Part shown: piece by piece, positions 1 through 8,363 of the stretch
Layout of the letters: each line of letters opens with the position of its first letter
Position numbering within the stretch: position 1 is the first letter of the stretch
Source of the DNA: Lysobacter enzymogenes
GTDB lineage: Bacteria; Pseudomonadota; Gammaproteobacteria; Xanthomonadales; Xanthomonadaceae
Direction of reading: 5' to 3'
Length of the DNA: 64,000 nt
Assembly (NCBI RefSeq): GCF_023617245.1
Contig: NZ_CP067396.1
Span: forward strand, 4,774,001-4,838,000
Position numbers and translations under genes: made by a program
Notes under the pieces: model-generated
Databases searched by the model: none
What the model was told of the DNA's origin: nothing
The model's input: the letters and a program-made list of their open reading frames with translations, nothing else

Positions 1-29
1 CGCCACCCGGCAACGGCGACAATGCCGGC

Positions 30-230
30 ATGAATATTCTGCTCAATGGCGAAGCGCGCGCCCTGGTCGCGCCGGTCACCTTGCTCCAGTTGCTCGCGGC
101 CGAAGGCCTGGGCGAGCGGCGGGTCGCGGTGGAGATCAACGGCGAGATCGTGCCGCGCGGGCGTCACGGCGAAACGGTGCTGGCCGAGGGCGACAAGGTC
201 GAGATCGTGCACGCGCTGGGCGGGGGCTGA
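30..230 (+). CDS. thiS: ThiS sulfur carrier protein
   Basis: Small ubiquitin-like sulfur carrier for thiamine thiazole synthesis. The C-terminal glycine is adenylated by ThiF and converted to a thiocarboxylate, which ThiG uses as sulfur donor. The 66-residue length is normal for the family. The sequence ends in Gly-Gly-Gly, the required diglycine tail, and keeps the internal EINGEIVPR block typical of ThiS. The ATG at 30 is the only start giving the family length. Its partner thiG lies on the same strand but about 6.5 kb downstream, whereas related genomes usually have them adjacent. Family assignment is secure. Confidence 0.93.
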   Translation: MNILLNGEARALVAPVTLLQLLAAEGLGERRVAVEINGEIVPRGRHGETVLAEGDKVEIVHALGGG

Positions 231-574
231 GCGCTGGGGCCGATGGCGGCGTAGTTGGGTTCGCTACCTCTAGGAGCGGCGCGAGCCGGGACTGCGGGGC
301 GCGGGCGATGGAACTTTCGCCGTGAATGCGGTGGCGCGGTCGCGGCTTGCGCCGCTCCTACAGGGGCTGCGGGCGGGATCGTCGTTAGTGGCGGTTACGT
401 GGTGGAAAATCCGATGTGGATTCCAGCTTTCAGCGGAACGACGGTAAGACAGTGCGCGGCTCTCGCGGCCGTCTCGACGAGTACGCTTGCTCAGCGCCCC
501 CTCGCACCGTCATTCCGGCGAAAGCCGGAATCCATGTTGCTCTTGCTCTCGCCCTCCCCTCCGAATCCGCAAGC
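231..574. repeat. Intergenic repeats after thiS
   Basis: No gene seen in this stretch. At 270-296 and 334-363 lie two facing copies of a dispersed element of the type GTAGGAGCGGCGCAAGCCGC (family A here), which could fold into a long hairpin. At 508-535 is one copy of a second dispersed element, CGTCATTCCGGCGAAAGCCG (family C here), itself a short hairpin. The rest is unremarkable GC-rich spacer between the convergent thiS and the PHP-domain gene. Confidence 0.75.
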
Positions 575-2140
575 TCAAGGGCGCTGCGCGCTCCAGTTGA
601 AATAGACCGGATTCCCCATCAGCGCCAACCGCCCCTGCGCATCGCGCACGTCGATGCGCAGCCAATGGCGGCGGCCGTCGCTGGGCCAGTCGAACTCGAA
701 CGATTGTTGCGCCGCGCTCACCTGCGGCCGCGCGATCAACGCCGCCTTGGCGCCGTCCAGCGTCGCCTCGACCCGGCCGCCGGCGAGGTTGCGCACCTGC
801 ACGCGCAGACGCGCGCGCTGGACCGCGGGCACGACCAGTTCGCCGCCCATCGCGGCTTCGTTCGCGCCGTGCCGGGCCCGCAGTTCCAGCAGGCGGTCGC
901 GGCTGCCGAAGGCGTCCACGAACACGTTGCCGGCGCGCAGGCCGTCGAGGATGCCGGCCTCGGACAGTTCGCGCGCGTGCACCACCGTGGTCGGCCGGCC
1001 GATGCGGCTGGCGCCGAAGGGTTCCTCGGCCGCGGTCGGCGCGTCGTGGTTGTCGCTGCCGCCGACGCCGGTGAGGCGGTGGCCGGCATCGAGACCGCGC
1101 TGCCAGAACGCGATGCCCGAGCCCGGCGTGTCGGCGTCGCCGCCGTTGATCGCCTCGACCATGCTCACCAGATCCAGGTCGGCGGCCGGTCGCGGGGTCC
1201 AGCCGCAGCCCATGCAGCGCTCGTCGGAGGGCCGGATCGGGTGGTTGATCGACACCGGCAAACCGCGCCGGCGCATCTGCGCCAGCACCGCGTTCCAGTC
1301 CGGCACCGCCGCGCTGCCGACGCGGAAGTCGACCGGCGCGCGCACGCCGAAAACGTTGGCGTGGCCCTGGAAGGTGGTGATCTCCATGCCGGGAATCAGC
1401 AGCAGGCGGTCGAAGTGCGGCTGCAGTTCGCGCAACGCCGGCAGGTGCGAGACGGTGTTGTGCTCGGTCACCGCGACGAAGTCCAGGCCGGCCGCGACGG
1501 CGGCCTGCACGCTGAGGAACAGCGGGCACGGCGCGCGCGCGCCGCTTTGGCCGGCGCAGTTGCCGTCGCTGTGGGCGCTGTGCATGTGCAGGTCGCCGCG
1601 GTACCAGCCCGCTTCGCCGCGCAACGGCGCCTTGCTCTCCCGTGGCACCGCATCCGGCGTTGCCGCAGAAGTGAGGCGGATGCGCGCGGTGTAAGCGGCG
1701 TTGCCGCCGGCGCGGATGTTGGGGATGCCGAGCAACAGCTTCCATTCGCCCGGCGTCAGCGCGCCGGGCGAGTAGGACGCGGTGGCGTCGCTGGCTGCGA
1801 CGCTGAAGCGGCGCTTGTTGCCGCCGCTCCAGCCGCGAAAACCGTCGCGGCCGAGGAATTCGCCGGGACCGAGCAGGCCGAGGTCGATGGTGGTTTTGTC
1901 GCTGCGGTCGTAGTCGAACTCGACTTCGATGCGGGCGGTGCCGGCCGGGACCTGGAACGGGAGTTCGCGGTAGGTTTGGTTGTCGGCGCCGATGATGCGG
2001 CCTTGCAGGATCAGGTCGGTGGAGTCGGTGGATTTGGGCTCAGCGCGCGTCGGGGTATCGCGAGCTTCGACGGGTTGGGCGAATGCGGGCTCTGCGATCA
2101 GTGCGGCCAGCAGTGCGACTGCCGCGAAGCTTCGAATCAC
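575..2140 (-). CDS. Secreted PHP-domain phosphoesterase (CehA/McbA-like)
   Basis: Predicted exported metal-dependent phosphoesterase of the PHP superfamily, related to CehA/McbA hydrolases. Substrate unknown. I chose the GTG at 2140, giving 521 residues, because it opens directly into a signal peptide (VIRSFAAVALLAALIAEPAF, cleaved after about residue 21). The frame stays open upstream to about 2527, but that part is translated from repeat DNA (RESGNPG...RIRGNDG) and is not credible protein. Residues 30-165 form a beta-rich N-terminal domain. The PHP domain starts near residue 180 with metal-binding GDLHMHS (H185, H187) and EHN (E226, H227), then INHP and GGSDNHD further on. The next gene on the same strand, a PI-PLC-like enzyme, lies 379 bp upstream. 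A shared role in phosphate-ester breakdown is inference. Confidence 0.8.
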   Translation of the reverse strand: MIRSFAAVALLAALIAEPAFAQPVEARDTPTRAEPKSTDSTDLILQGRIIGADNQTYRELPFQVPAGTARIEVEFDYDRSDKTTIDLGLLGPGEFLGRDGFRGWSGGNKRRFSVAASDATASYSPGALTPGEWKLLLGIPNIRAGGNAAYTARIRLTSAATPDAVPRESKAPLRGEAGWYRGDLHMHSAHSDGNCAGQSGARAPCPLFLSVQAAVAAGLDFVAVTEHNTVSHLPALRELQPHFDRLLLIPGMEITTFQGHANVFGVRAPVDFRVGSAAVPDWNAVLAQMRRRGLPVSINHPIRPSDERCMGCGWTPRPAADLDLVSMVEAINGGDADTPGSGIAFWQRGLDAGHRLTGVGGSDNHDAPTAAEEPFGASRIGRPTTVVHARELSEAGILDGLRAGNVFVDAFGSRDRLLELRARHGANEAAMGGELVVPAVQRARLRVQVRNLAGGRVEATLDGAKAALIARPQVSAAQQSFEFDWPSDGRRHWLRIDVRDAQGRLALMGNPVYFNWSAQRP

Positions 2141-2519
2141 GGGCTGCGAGAGACGGCGCTCGACCCCACTTGTCCCACGCGTCTTCCGACCGTCATTCCC
2201 GCGAATGCGGGAATCCAGAAATTTCAGAGTCATGCCGCGATGAAGCCCTGGATTCCCGCTTTCGCGGGAATGACGGCTGAGACAACGCGGGTGAATCGGC
2301 AGGTCGGCGCTCATTGGCAACTCGCTGGCAAGCATCGGCAACTCGGTAAAACTTCGGTGGCGCAGTCGCCCGAGCGCACAGTCACGCAGGCGGTGGCGCA
2401 GTTGCGCAGTTGCGCAGTTGCGCGGGTGCGCGGGTGCGCGGGTGCGCGGGTGCGCGGGCGGCAGGCTAGTCGCTAGCACAGCCGACGAAAATGCATCGGT
2501 AACCCGCCCTACCCGCCCC
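2141..2519. repeat. Intergenic: family C inverted pair and 8-bp tandem array
   Basis: A family C element occurs as two facing copies at 2191-2216 and 2249-2277. At about 2397-2458 is a tandem array with an 8-bp period: three units of GCGCAGTT run directly into four to five units of GCGCGGGT. No gene is supported here. The array is imperfect only at the switch between the two unit types, which suggests slipped-strand expansion from two ancestral units. Confidence 0.75.
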
Positions 2520-3746
2520 TCAGTCATGCTTCTCCGGCGCCTCGACCGCGCGCCGGTCGCAACGGCTTTCCGCCCGCACCGGATTGCACCGCACCACCTC
2601 GCTGCGCGGAAACGTCACCCGATAGCGGCTGAAACGCAGATCGGGCTTGGGATAGTCGGTGGAGATGTACTGCGCGCCGCTGGCGAACGCGGCCTCGCGC
2701 CGGCGCGGATCGTTGCGGCGCGCTTCGGCGGTATCGGCGTCGGCGCGGGTGCGCACCAGGAAACCGGCGCGCACCGCCGCGCGGATGCGCTCGCCGTCGG
2801 CGACCGGATCGTTGATCGTCAGATAGGCCGCGTCCGCCGAGGTTTCGTCGCCGTTGACGAACATCGCCCGCCCCTGCAGCGAACGCCGCGCGCCGCGGTA
2901 CAGCGCGACCTTGCGCGGTTCCTCGTCGAGCGCGAACAGGACCTTGCCGCGCGCGGCGCCGAGCTTCGGCCAGCCGCCGGCGAGCACCGCCTCGCGCAGG
3001 GTCGCGGCGCGGCCGCGCACGTCGTCGGGCGTAATCAGCTCGTCGGCCGCGAACACCGCGCGCACTTCGGCGTCGAGCGCGTCGAAGGCCTTGGCGTCGA
3101 ACGCCAGCGGCGCGGCCGCGCCGGGCCCGCCCTTGCCGTCCTTGGCGTTGATCAGGATCAGGATCGGCGCGTGCTGCGGGTGCTGGCGCGACCAGGCGCG
3201 GATCTGCCGCAGGCATTCGACGAAGACCATGCACTGGCTGCGGAAGTCGATGTCGGCCAGGTGCATGACCTTGAACCCCGGCCGCGCCATCTGCGCGGCC
3301 ACGCCCGACAGCCACGGCCCGGCCTCGCCGTAGCCCTGGCGCAAGGCGCCGGGCGGATGCGCGTAACGGCCGCCTTGCGGGTCGTAGTAGACGTCCAGCT
3401 CCAACTGGCGCATGCCCAGTTCGAGCTGCTCGTGCAGCGGCGCGTGGACGTAGTCGAGCGAATCCGCGCCGGCGGCGTCGCGGGCGCGGTGCGCGGCCAG
3501 TTCCTCGGCCGGGATCGCCAGCTTGTAGCTGTTATGGGTGCCGATGGCCTGGACGTCGGCGAGGCCGAGGTTATGGTCGATCCAGGCCTCGGCACAGTCC
3601 GGCCCGGCCTGCGCGGCATCGGCGGCGTCGAGCTTGCAGGCCGGATCGACCGGCCGCGGCGCGGCCGGTTCGTCGTGCGCGCGCGCCGTTCCCGCCAGCG
3701 CGCAGCACAGTCCCAACGCCAACATCGGCAATGCCCAAGCCTTCAT
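2520..3746 (-). CDS. Secreted PI-PLC-like phosphodiesterase
   Basis: Predicted secreted phosphodiesterase of the Ca2+-dependent phosphatidylinositol-specific phospholipase C type (PI-PLC-C1 family). It would cleave the phosphodiester of inositol phospholipids or similar head groups outside the cytoplasm. 408 residues. Signal peptide 1-23 (cleavage at TARA/HDE). Catalytic-loop motif IGTHNSYK with the general-base His at 71, and the ELGMRQLELDVYYDP strand near 115-125 typical of the TIM barrel. The ATG at 3746 follows a GGAGA ribosome-binding site about 7 bases upstream; an in-frame ATG at 3761 is less well placed. A TonB-dependent receptor ends 56 bp upstream on the same strand, so the two are probably co-transcribed. 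The C-terminal 40 residues are rich in Arg and Glu. Confidence 0.8.
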   Translation of the reverse strand: MKAWALPMLALGLCCALAGTARAHDEPAAPRPVDPACKLDAADAAQAGPDCAEAWIDHNLGLADVQAIGTHNSYKLAIPAEELAAHRARDAAGADSLDYVHAPLHEQLELGMRQLELDVYYDPQGGRYAHPPGALRQGYGEAGPWLSGVAAQMARPGFKVMHLADIDFRSQCMVFVECLRQIRAWSRQHPQHAPILILINAKDGKGGPGAAAPLAFDAKAFDALDAEVRAVFAADELITPDDVRGRAATLREAVLAGGWPKLGAARGKVLFALDEEPRKVALYRGARRSLQGRAMFVNGDETSADAAYLTINDPVADGERIRAAVRAGFLVRTRADADTAEARRNDPRRREAAFASGAQYISTDYPKPDLRFSRYRVTFPRSEVVRCNPVRAESRCDRRAVEAPEKHD

Positions 3747-3802
3747 GTCCGCTCTCCGCATCGAAACCGGCAACGATACGCGCACCGCCCGACCGCCGCC
3801 GC

Positions 3803-6415
3803 TCAGAACCGGTACATCAGCGCCGCGCGGTAGCCGCGCCCCAGCAACGGCCGGGCGATGAAGGTGTTGTTGCCGGCGTCGGCGCTCTGCAGCTCGCCGG
3901 CGCGCGGGTTGCCTTCGGTCAGGCCCAGCGAATTGGTCAGGTTGTCGGCGTACAGGTACAGGCTCAGCCCCGGCGCGAACTCGTAGCGCGCGCTGGCGTT
4001 GATCACGTAGTACGACGGCAGCTTCACCGAGTTGGCGGTGTCGACGAAGCGCTCGCCTTCGTGCTCGTACGACAGCTGCAGGCGCAGGCGCTCGTCGAGC
4101 AGGTTGAGGCCCGGCACCACGCGGAAGCTGTTCTTGGGCACGCGGATCAGCTGGTTGTCGACGAAGTCGCGCAACACCGGCGCGCCGTTGACCAGTTCGG
4201 TGTAGCGCAGGCCCTTGTACTTCGGGTCCTGGATCGTTGCGGTCGCCTGCAGGTCGAACCAGCGCACCGGGGTCCAGAAGCCTTCCAGCTCCAGGCCGGT
4301 GGTCTTGGTGTCGGCGAAACCCTGCTGCACGGTCGAGGCGCCGCTGCCCAGGTCGAACACGTAATTGCTGAAACCGACGTTGTCGTACTTGGTGTAGAAC
4401 AAGGTCGCGAACAGGTCGAACTGCTCGTTGCTGAACTTGTAGCCGATCTCGCCCAGGTCCATGGTCTGGGTGACCGGGCGGCCGTTGGGATCGTTGGCGC
4501 AGGCGGCGAGCTTGGCCAGGTCGCAGTTGGAGTACTTGGTGATGTAGCTCGACAGGCTCGGCAGGCGGAACGCCGGGGTCCAGCGCGCGAACACGCCCTG
4601 GTGCGGATCGAACTGCCAGTTGGCGCCGACGGTCCAGCCGATCTTGTCGAATTTCTGGTCGTAGCTTACGAAGCTGCCCGAGCCGGTGAGTATCTGCGAA
4701 GTCGCCGGGGTGCCGAGGTTGACCTGCTTGCGCACTTCGGTCCAACCCTCGACCTTGACCTGCTCCCAACGCACGCCGGCGTCGATGCGCAGCTTGTCGT
4801 TGACCTGCCATTCGTCGGACAGGTACAGCGCCTGGGTGGTGGAGCGGCCGCTGGCGTTTTCCCACTCGTAGCCGTAGCGGTACACGCCCTTGTCGGTCAG
4901 CGTGCGCAACGGCCGGCCGGCGGCGTCCACCGCGACCAGGTCGAGCAGGCGCGCATTGTCGCGCACATCGGTCAGCACATTGGACGAATAACGATCGAAG
5001 TCCTGGTCGAAGCGGGCGTAGTAGTAACCGAGCGTGACATCGTGGCTCTGCCCGCCGAAATCGAAGCGGCGCATCAGGCGGGTGTCGCTGATCAATTCGT
5101 CGACCGGCATGGTCACGCCGCGCAGGCCGGAGATCGTCATCAGCCCGTTGCCGTTCTGGCTGGATGCGAACGCTTGTTCCGGCGCATCCACGTAGCGCAA
5201 CTGCGCGCCGACCGCGCCGGGCACCGAGGCGATCAGCTTCTTCACCGCCGAATCGGCGTAAAACTTGGCGTCGCTCTGCAGGGTCAGCGGGAACACGCCG
5301 TTGCGCTGGGTGCGGGTGCGGCTGTAGCGCAGCGACTGCGCCAGCTGGAAGCCGGCGCCGAGGTCGTAGTCGAACTTGGCCGTGTACTGGTCGCGCTTGA
5401 CCTGGGTGCCGAGCGCGTTGTCGAAGTCGTACAGCGAACCGTCGCCCTGGATCATGCCTAGGCGCCGGGTCTGCGGCCCGGCCAGGGTGCCGTCGTGGGC
5501 GTCGAAGCCGGGCACGCCGCGGATCTTGCCGTCGGCGTAGCTGCGCATCGGGATGCCGAGGTACAGCGCGACTTTGTCGTCCACGCGCTTGTAGTCGAAG
5601 CTGAAGTTGCCGCGCTCGAACGCGCGCGACAGGTTGATGCGGTATTGGCCGCCGTCGTTGGCCGGATAGCCCGGGTCGCGCAGGCCGTCGTCGCTGCGCC
5701 AGAAGCCGCCCAGGCCCAGCTTCCAGCCGCCGCCGAGGGGCGTGCCGAAGAACAGGTCGTAGCGGGTCAGGCCGTAGTCGCCGACGGTGAGCTTGGCCAC
5801 GCCTTCGGCGCTGTCGCCGACGCTGCGCGGGATGAAGTTGATCGCGCCGGCCGGGGCGTTGGAATAGAACACCGACGAGGGGCCGCCGCGCACCACTTCG
5901 ACCCGCTCGACGGTCTCGTCGAGGCGGAAGGCCTGGTCGCCGTTGAGGTAGCCCAGGGCCGGATCGTGCTGCACCGGGATGCCGTCCTCGAGCAGGGTCA
6001 CCGAGCCGAAGCCGTCGACCGGGATGCCGCGCGCGCGGATGTTGCCGCTGGCTTCGCCGCCGCTGGCCTCGACCCAGAAGCCCGGCACCGATTTCATCGC
6101 CTCGGTCACCGAGGTCGGCGCTTGCAGGCGCAGGCGCTCTTCCTCGATCGCGGTGATCGAGTAGCTGGTCTCGGCCTTGCTGCGCTGGCGGGTGCCGGAG
6201 CGGCCGGTGACGATGACTTTGTCGAGGTCCACCGCAGCGGCGGAGCCCTCGTCGTCCGAGGCCGATGCAGGCGTTGCGGCGTCGGCCCGCGCCGCGCCGG
6301 AAGCGCCCGAAGCCGCCTCCTGGGCCGAAACGGTGGCGGAAAACCCAGCGCAAACGAGGCTGGCGGCCAGGGCGAAGCGGATCGCCCGGGTGAGCTGGCG
6401 GGAACGAGAGGTCAT
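3803..6415 (-). CDS. TonB-dependent outer-membrane receptor
   Basis: Energy-coupled outer-membrane transporter of 870 residues. The ATG at 6415 (MTSRSRQLTRAIR) gives a signal peptide cleaved after about residue 31. A TonB-box-like DKVIVTG lies at 65-71. The plug domain follows (SVTEAMKSVPGFWV; IRARGIPVDGFGSVTLLEDG; ERVEVVRGGPSSVFY), then a 22-strand-type barrel ending in RGYRAALMYRF with the usual terminal Phe. The substrate cannot be read from sequence. The downstream PI-PLC-like gene (56 bp gap) and PHP phosphoesterase suggest scavenging of phosphorylated organic compounds, but that is inference. An in-frame ATG 33 codons upstream exists, but it would put a non-signal leader ahead of the signal peptide. 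Confidence 0.92.
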   Translation of the reverse strand: MTSRSRQLTRAIRFALAASLVCAGFSATVSAQEAASGASGAARADAATPASASDDEGSAAAVDLDKVIVTGRSGTRQRSKAETSYSITAIEEERLRLQAPTSVTEAMKSVPGFWVEASGGEASGNIRARGIPVDGFGSVTLLEDGIPVQHDPALGYLNGDQAFRLDETVERVEVVRGGPSSVFYSNAPAGAINFIPRSVGDSAEGVAKLTVGDYGLTRYDLFFGTPLGGGWKLGLGGFWRSDDGLRDPGYPANDGGQYRINLSRAFERGNFSFDYKRVDDKVALYLGIPMRSYADGKIRGVPGFDAHDGTLAGPQTRRLGMIQGDGSLYDFDNALGTQVKRDQYTAKFDYDLGAGFQLAQSLRYSRTRTQRNGVFPLTLQSDAKFYADSAVKKLIASVPGAVGAQLRYVDAPEQAFASSQNGNGLMTISGLRGVTMPVDELISDTRLMRRFDFGGQSHDVTLGYYYARFDQDFDRYSSNVLTDVRDNARLLDLVAVDAAGRPLRTLTDKGVYRYGYEWENASGRSTTQALYLSDEWQVNDKLRIDAGVRWEQVKVEGWTEVRKQVNLGTPATSQILTGSGSFVSYDQKFDKIGWTVGANWQFDPHQGVFARWTPAFRLPSLSSYITKYSNCDLAKLAACANDPNGRPVTQTMDLGEIGYKFSNEQFDLFATLFYTKYDNVGFSNYVFDLGSGASTVQQGFADTKTTGLELEGFWTPVRWFDLQATATIQDPKYKGLRYTELVNGAPVLRDFVDNQLIRVPKNSFRVVPGLNLLDERLRLQLSYEHEGERFVDTANSVKLPSYYVINASARYEFAPGLSLYLYADNLTNSLGLTEGNPRAGELQSADAGNNTFIARPLLGRGYRAALMYRF

Positions 6416-6596
6416 GGCGGCGGACGGCGGATTCGGAAGGAAGGGATCGCTGCCGTCGGTTCCGTCCGAAGCCGTGCATGGCGCCCGGCAGCCGCGATGA
6501 ATGCTGAACGCCAAGGCTTAAAGATTCGTGACACGGCGCGCGCAATTGCCGCCAGATCCGGTCAAGTCCGCTGCCGATGGAGCAGCTTCGGCCCTT

Positions 6597-6679
6597 GTGG
6601 GAGGGCCTTCAGGCCCGACGCTCTTGTTCCAGATCACCGCGATCGGACCGGAAAGCGTCGGGCCTGAAGGCCCTCCCAC
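6597..6679. repeat. Family B hairpin element
   Basis: An 83-bp inverted repeat. The left arm GTGGGAGGGCCTTCAGGCCC and the matching right arm ending at 6679 flank a loop of about 25 bases. The same element recurs at 14371, 15387, 15647, 32217, 48463, 55524 and 58457. It sits in the 334-bp gap between the divergent TonB-receptor gene and thiG. The remaining gap sequence carries no recognisable gene and must hold both promoters. Confidence 0.85.
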
Positions 6680-6749
6680 AGGGAGCCGTCGGGCCACAGC
6701 GGCCACCTCGACGCCCCACGGCCCGCCCCCCATCGGCCATAATTGCGCG

Positions 6750-7544
6750 ATGACTGACACCGCCTTCTCCGATCCGCTGGTCATCGCCGGCAAGACCTAC
6801 CGCTCGCGCCTGCTCACCGGCACCGGCAAGTTCAAGGACCTGACCGAAACCCGCCTGGCCACCGAGGCCGCGGCCGCCGAAATCGTCACCGTCGCGATCC
6901 GCCGCACCAACATTGGTCAGAACCCGGGCGAGCCGAACCTGCTCGACGTGTTGCCGCCGGACCGCTACACCCTGCTGCCCAACACCGCCGGCTGCTACAC
7001 CGCCGACGACGCGGTGCGCACCTGCCGCCTGGCCCGCGAGCTGCTCGACGGCCACACCCTGGTCAAGCTGGAAGTGCTCGGCGACCAGCGCACCCTGTTC
7101 CCCGACGTGATCCAGACCCTCGCCGCGGCCGAAACCCTGGTCAAGGACGGTTTCGACGTCATGGTCTACACCTCCGACGACCCGATCCTGGCCAAGCGCC
7201 TGGAGGAAATCGGCTGCGTCGCGGTGATGCCGCTGGCCGCGCCGATCGGCTCGGGCCTGGGCGTGCAGAACAAGTACAACCTGCTGGAGATCGTCGAGAA
7301 CGCCAAGGTGCCGATCATCGTCGACGCCGGCGTCGGCACCGCCTCCGATGCCGCCATCGCGATGGAGCTGGGCTGCGACGGCGTGCTGATGAACACCGCC
7401 ATCGCCGGCGCCCGCGACCCGATCCTGATGGCGCACGCGATGAAGCTCGCGGTCGAAGCCGGCCGCGCCGCGTTCAAGGCCGGGCGGATTCCGCGCAAGC
7501 GCTACGCCAGCGCGTCGAGCCCGGTGGATGGGCTGATCGGCTGA
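6750..7544 (+). CDS. thiG: Thiazole synthase ThiG
   Basis: Builds the thiazole phosphate ring of thiamine from deoxyxylulose phosphate, dehydroglycine and ThiS thiocarboxylate. 264 residues, full length. Schiff-base lysine in LVKLEVLGD (K106). Phosphate-binding and barrel motifs MPLAAPIGSGLG, IIVDAGVGTASDAA and GVLMNTAIAGARDP are intact. The ATG at 6750 starts the conserved MTDTAFSDPLVIAG segment; an in-frame extension upstream translates the family B repeat and is rejected. The stop TGA shares its last base with the trmB ATG, so the two are translationally coupled. The cognate thiS is about 6.5 kb upstream, separated by a three-gene block on the other strand. Confidence 0.97.
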   Translation: MTDTAFSDPLVIAGKTYRSRLLTGTGKFKDLTETRLATEAAAAEIVTVAIRRTNIGQNPGEPNLLDVLPPDRYTLLPNTAGCYTADDAVRTCRLARELLDGHTLVKLEVLGDQRTLFPDVIQTLAAAETLVKDGFDVMVYTSDDPILAKRLEEIGCVAVMPLAAPIGSGLGVQNKYNLLEIVENAKVPIIVDAGVGTASDAAIAMELGCDGVLMNTAIAGARDPILMAHAMKLAVEAGRAAFKAGRIPRKRYASASSPVDGLIG

Positions 7545-8314
7545 TGACCGACCCGTTCTCCAGCGACGGCCACAAGGCGCCGCCGAAGCCGTTCACGGTC
7601 GAGGAAGGCCGCCGCCAGGTGCGCAGCTTCGTGCTGCGCCAGGGCCGCTTCACCCCGGCCCAGCAGCGCGCCTTCGACGAATTGTGGCCGCGCTTCGGCA
7701 TCGACTACGCCGGCTCGCCGCGCGATTACGACGCGATCTTCGGCCGCAGCGCCAAGCGCGTGCTTGAAATCGGTTTCGGCAACGGCGAGGCGCTGCGCTA
7801 CGCCGCGCAGAACTACCGCGATCGCGACCTGATCGGCATCGAAGTGCACGCCCCGGGCGTGGGCCGGCTGCTCAACGCCCTGGCCGAGGACGGCAGCGAT
7901 CATGTGAAGCTCTACCACCACGATGCGGTGGAAGTGCTCAACCACGAAGTCGCCGACGGCAGCCTCGACGAGGTGCGGATCTACTTCCCCGATCCGTGGC
8001 ACAAGAAGCGCCACAACAAGCGCCGCCTGGTCCAGCCGGCGTTCGCCGAACTGCTGGTGCGCAAGCTCGCCGCGGACGGACGCTTGCACCTTGCCACCGA
8101 TTGGCAGGACTATGCCGAACAGATGTGGGACGTCCTGGACGCGACCAGGGGGCTCGCCAACCGCGCAGGTCCGCGCGGCAGCGTGCCGCGACCGGAATGG
8201 CGCCCGCAGACGCACTTCGAGACCCGCGGCCAGAAACTCGGCCACGGCGTCTGGGACCTGCTGTACGACCGCGTGGCCGACGACAACGGCGGCGGCACGG
8301 CGCAGCAGGCGTAG
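7544..8314 (+). CDS. trmB: tRNA (guanine-N7)-methyltransferase TrmB
   Basis: SAM-dependent enzyme making m7G46 in tRNA variable loops. 256 residues. SAM-binding loop EIGFGNGEALRYAA near residues 72-85, acidic GIEVHAPGVGRLL, and the signature IYFPDPWHKKRHNKRRL near 145-160 with the catalytic-region Asp. TDWQDYAEQM also matches the family. The start codon overlaps the thiG stop by one base. Pairing of thiG with trmB is the arrangement I know from xanthomonads. Confidence 0.96.
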   Translation: MTDPFSSDGHKAPPKPFTVEEGRRQVRSFVLRQGRFTPAQQRAFDELWPRFGIDYAGSPRDYDAIFGRSAKRVLEIGFGNGEALRYAAQNYRDRDLIGIEVHAPGVGRLLNALAEDGSDHVKLYHHDAVEVLNHEVADGSLDEVRIYFPDPWHKKRHNKRRLVQPAFAELLVRKLAADGRLHLATDWQDYAEQMWDVLDATRGLANRAGPRGSVPRPEWRPQTHFETRGQKLGHGVWDLLYDRVADDNGGGTAQQA

Positions 8315-8363
8315 CGCGGACAGGTTTTCCTAGCGACCCGACCGAGACCCCGACCGAACCGGC

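Noticed and set aside
416..2476. Long plus-strand open frame (about 686 codons) over the PHP gene
   Set aside because: It is antisense to a gene with signal peptide and metal motifs; its protein is Arg/Ala/Gln-rich shadow text of high-GC DNA.
2141..2527. N-terminal 129-residue extension of the PHP protein
   Set aside because: Translated from a family C inverted repeat and an octamer array; the signal peptide begins at the GTG at 2140.
6418..6514. Longer start for the TonB receptor (MAFSIHRGCRAP)
   Set aside because: Would place 33 residues ahead of a good signal peptide; ATG 6415 gives the signal peptide directly.
6597..6679. TPP riboswitch upstream of thiG
   Set aside because: No THI-box sequence (CTGAGA with ACCTGA) found; the structure there is a dispersed family B hairpin.
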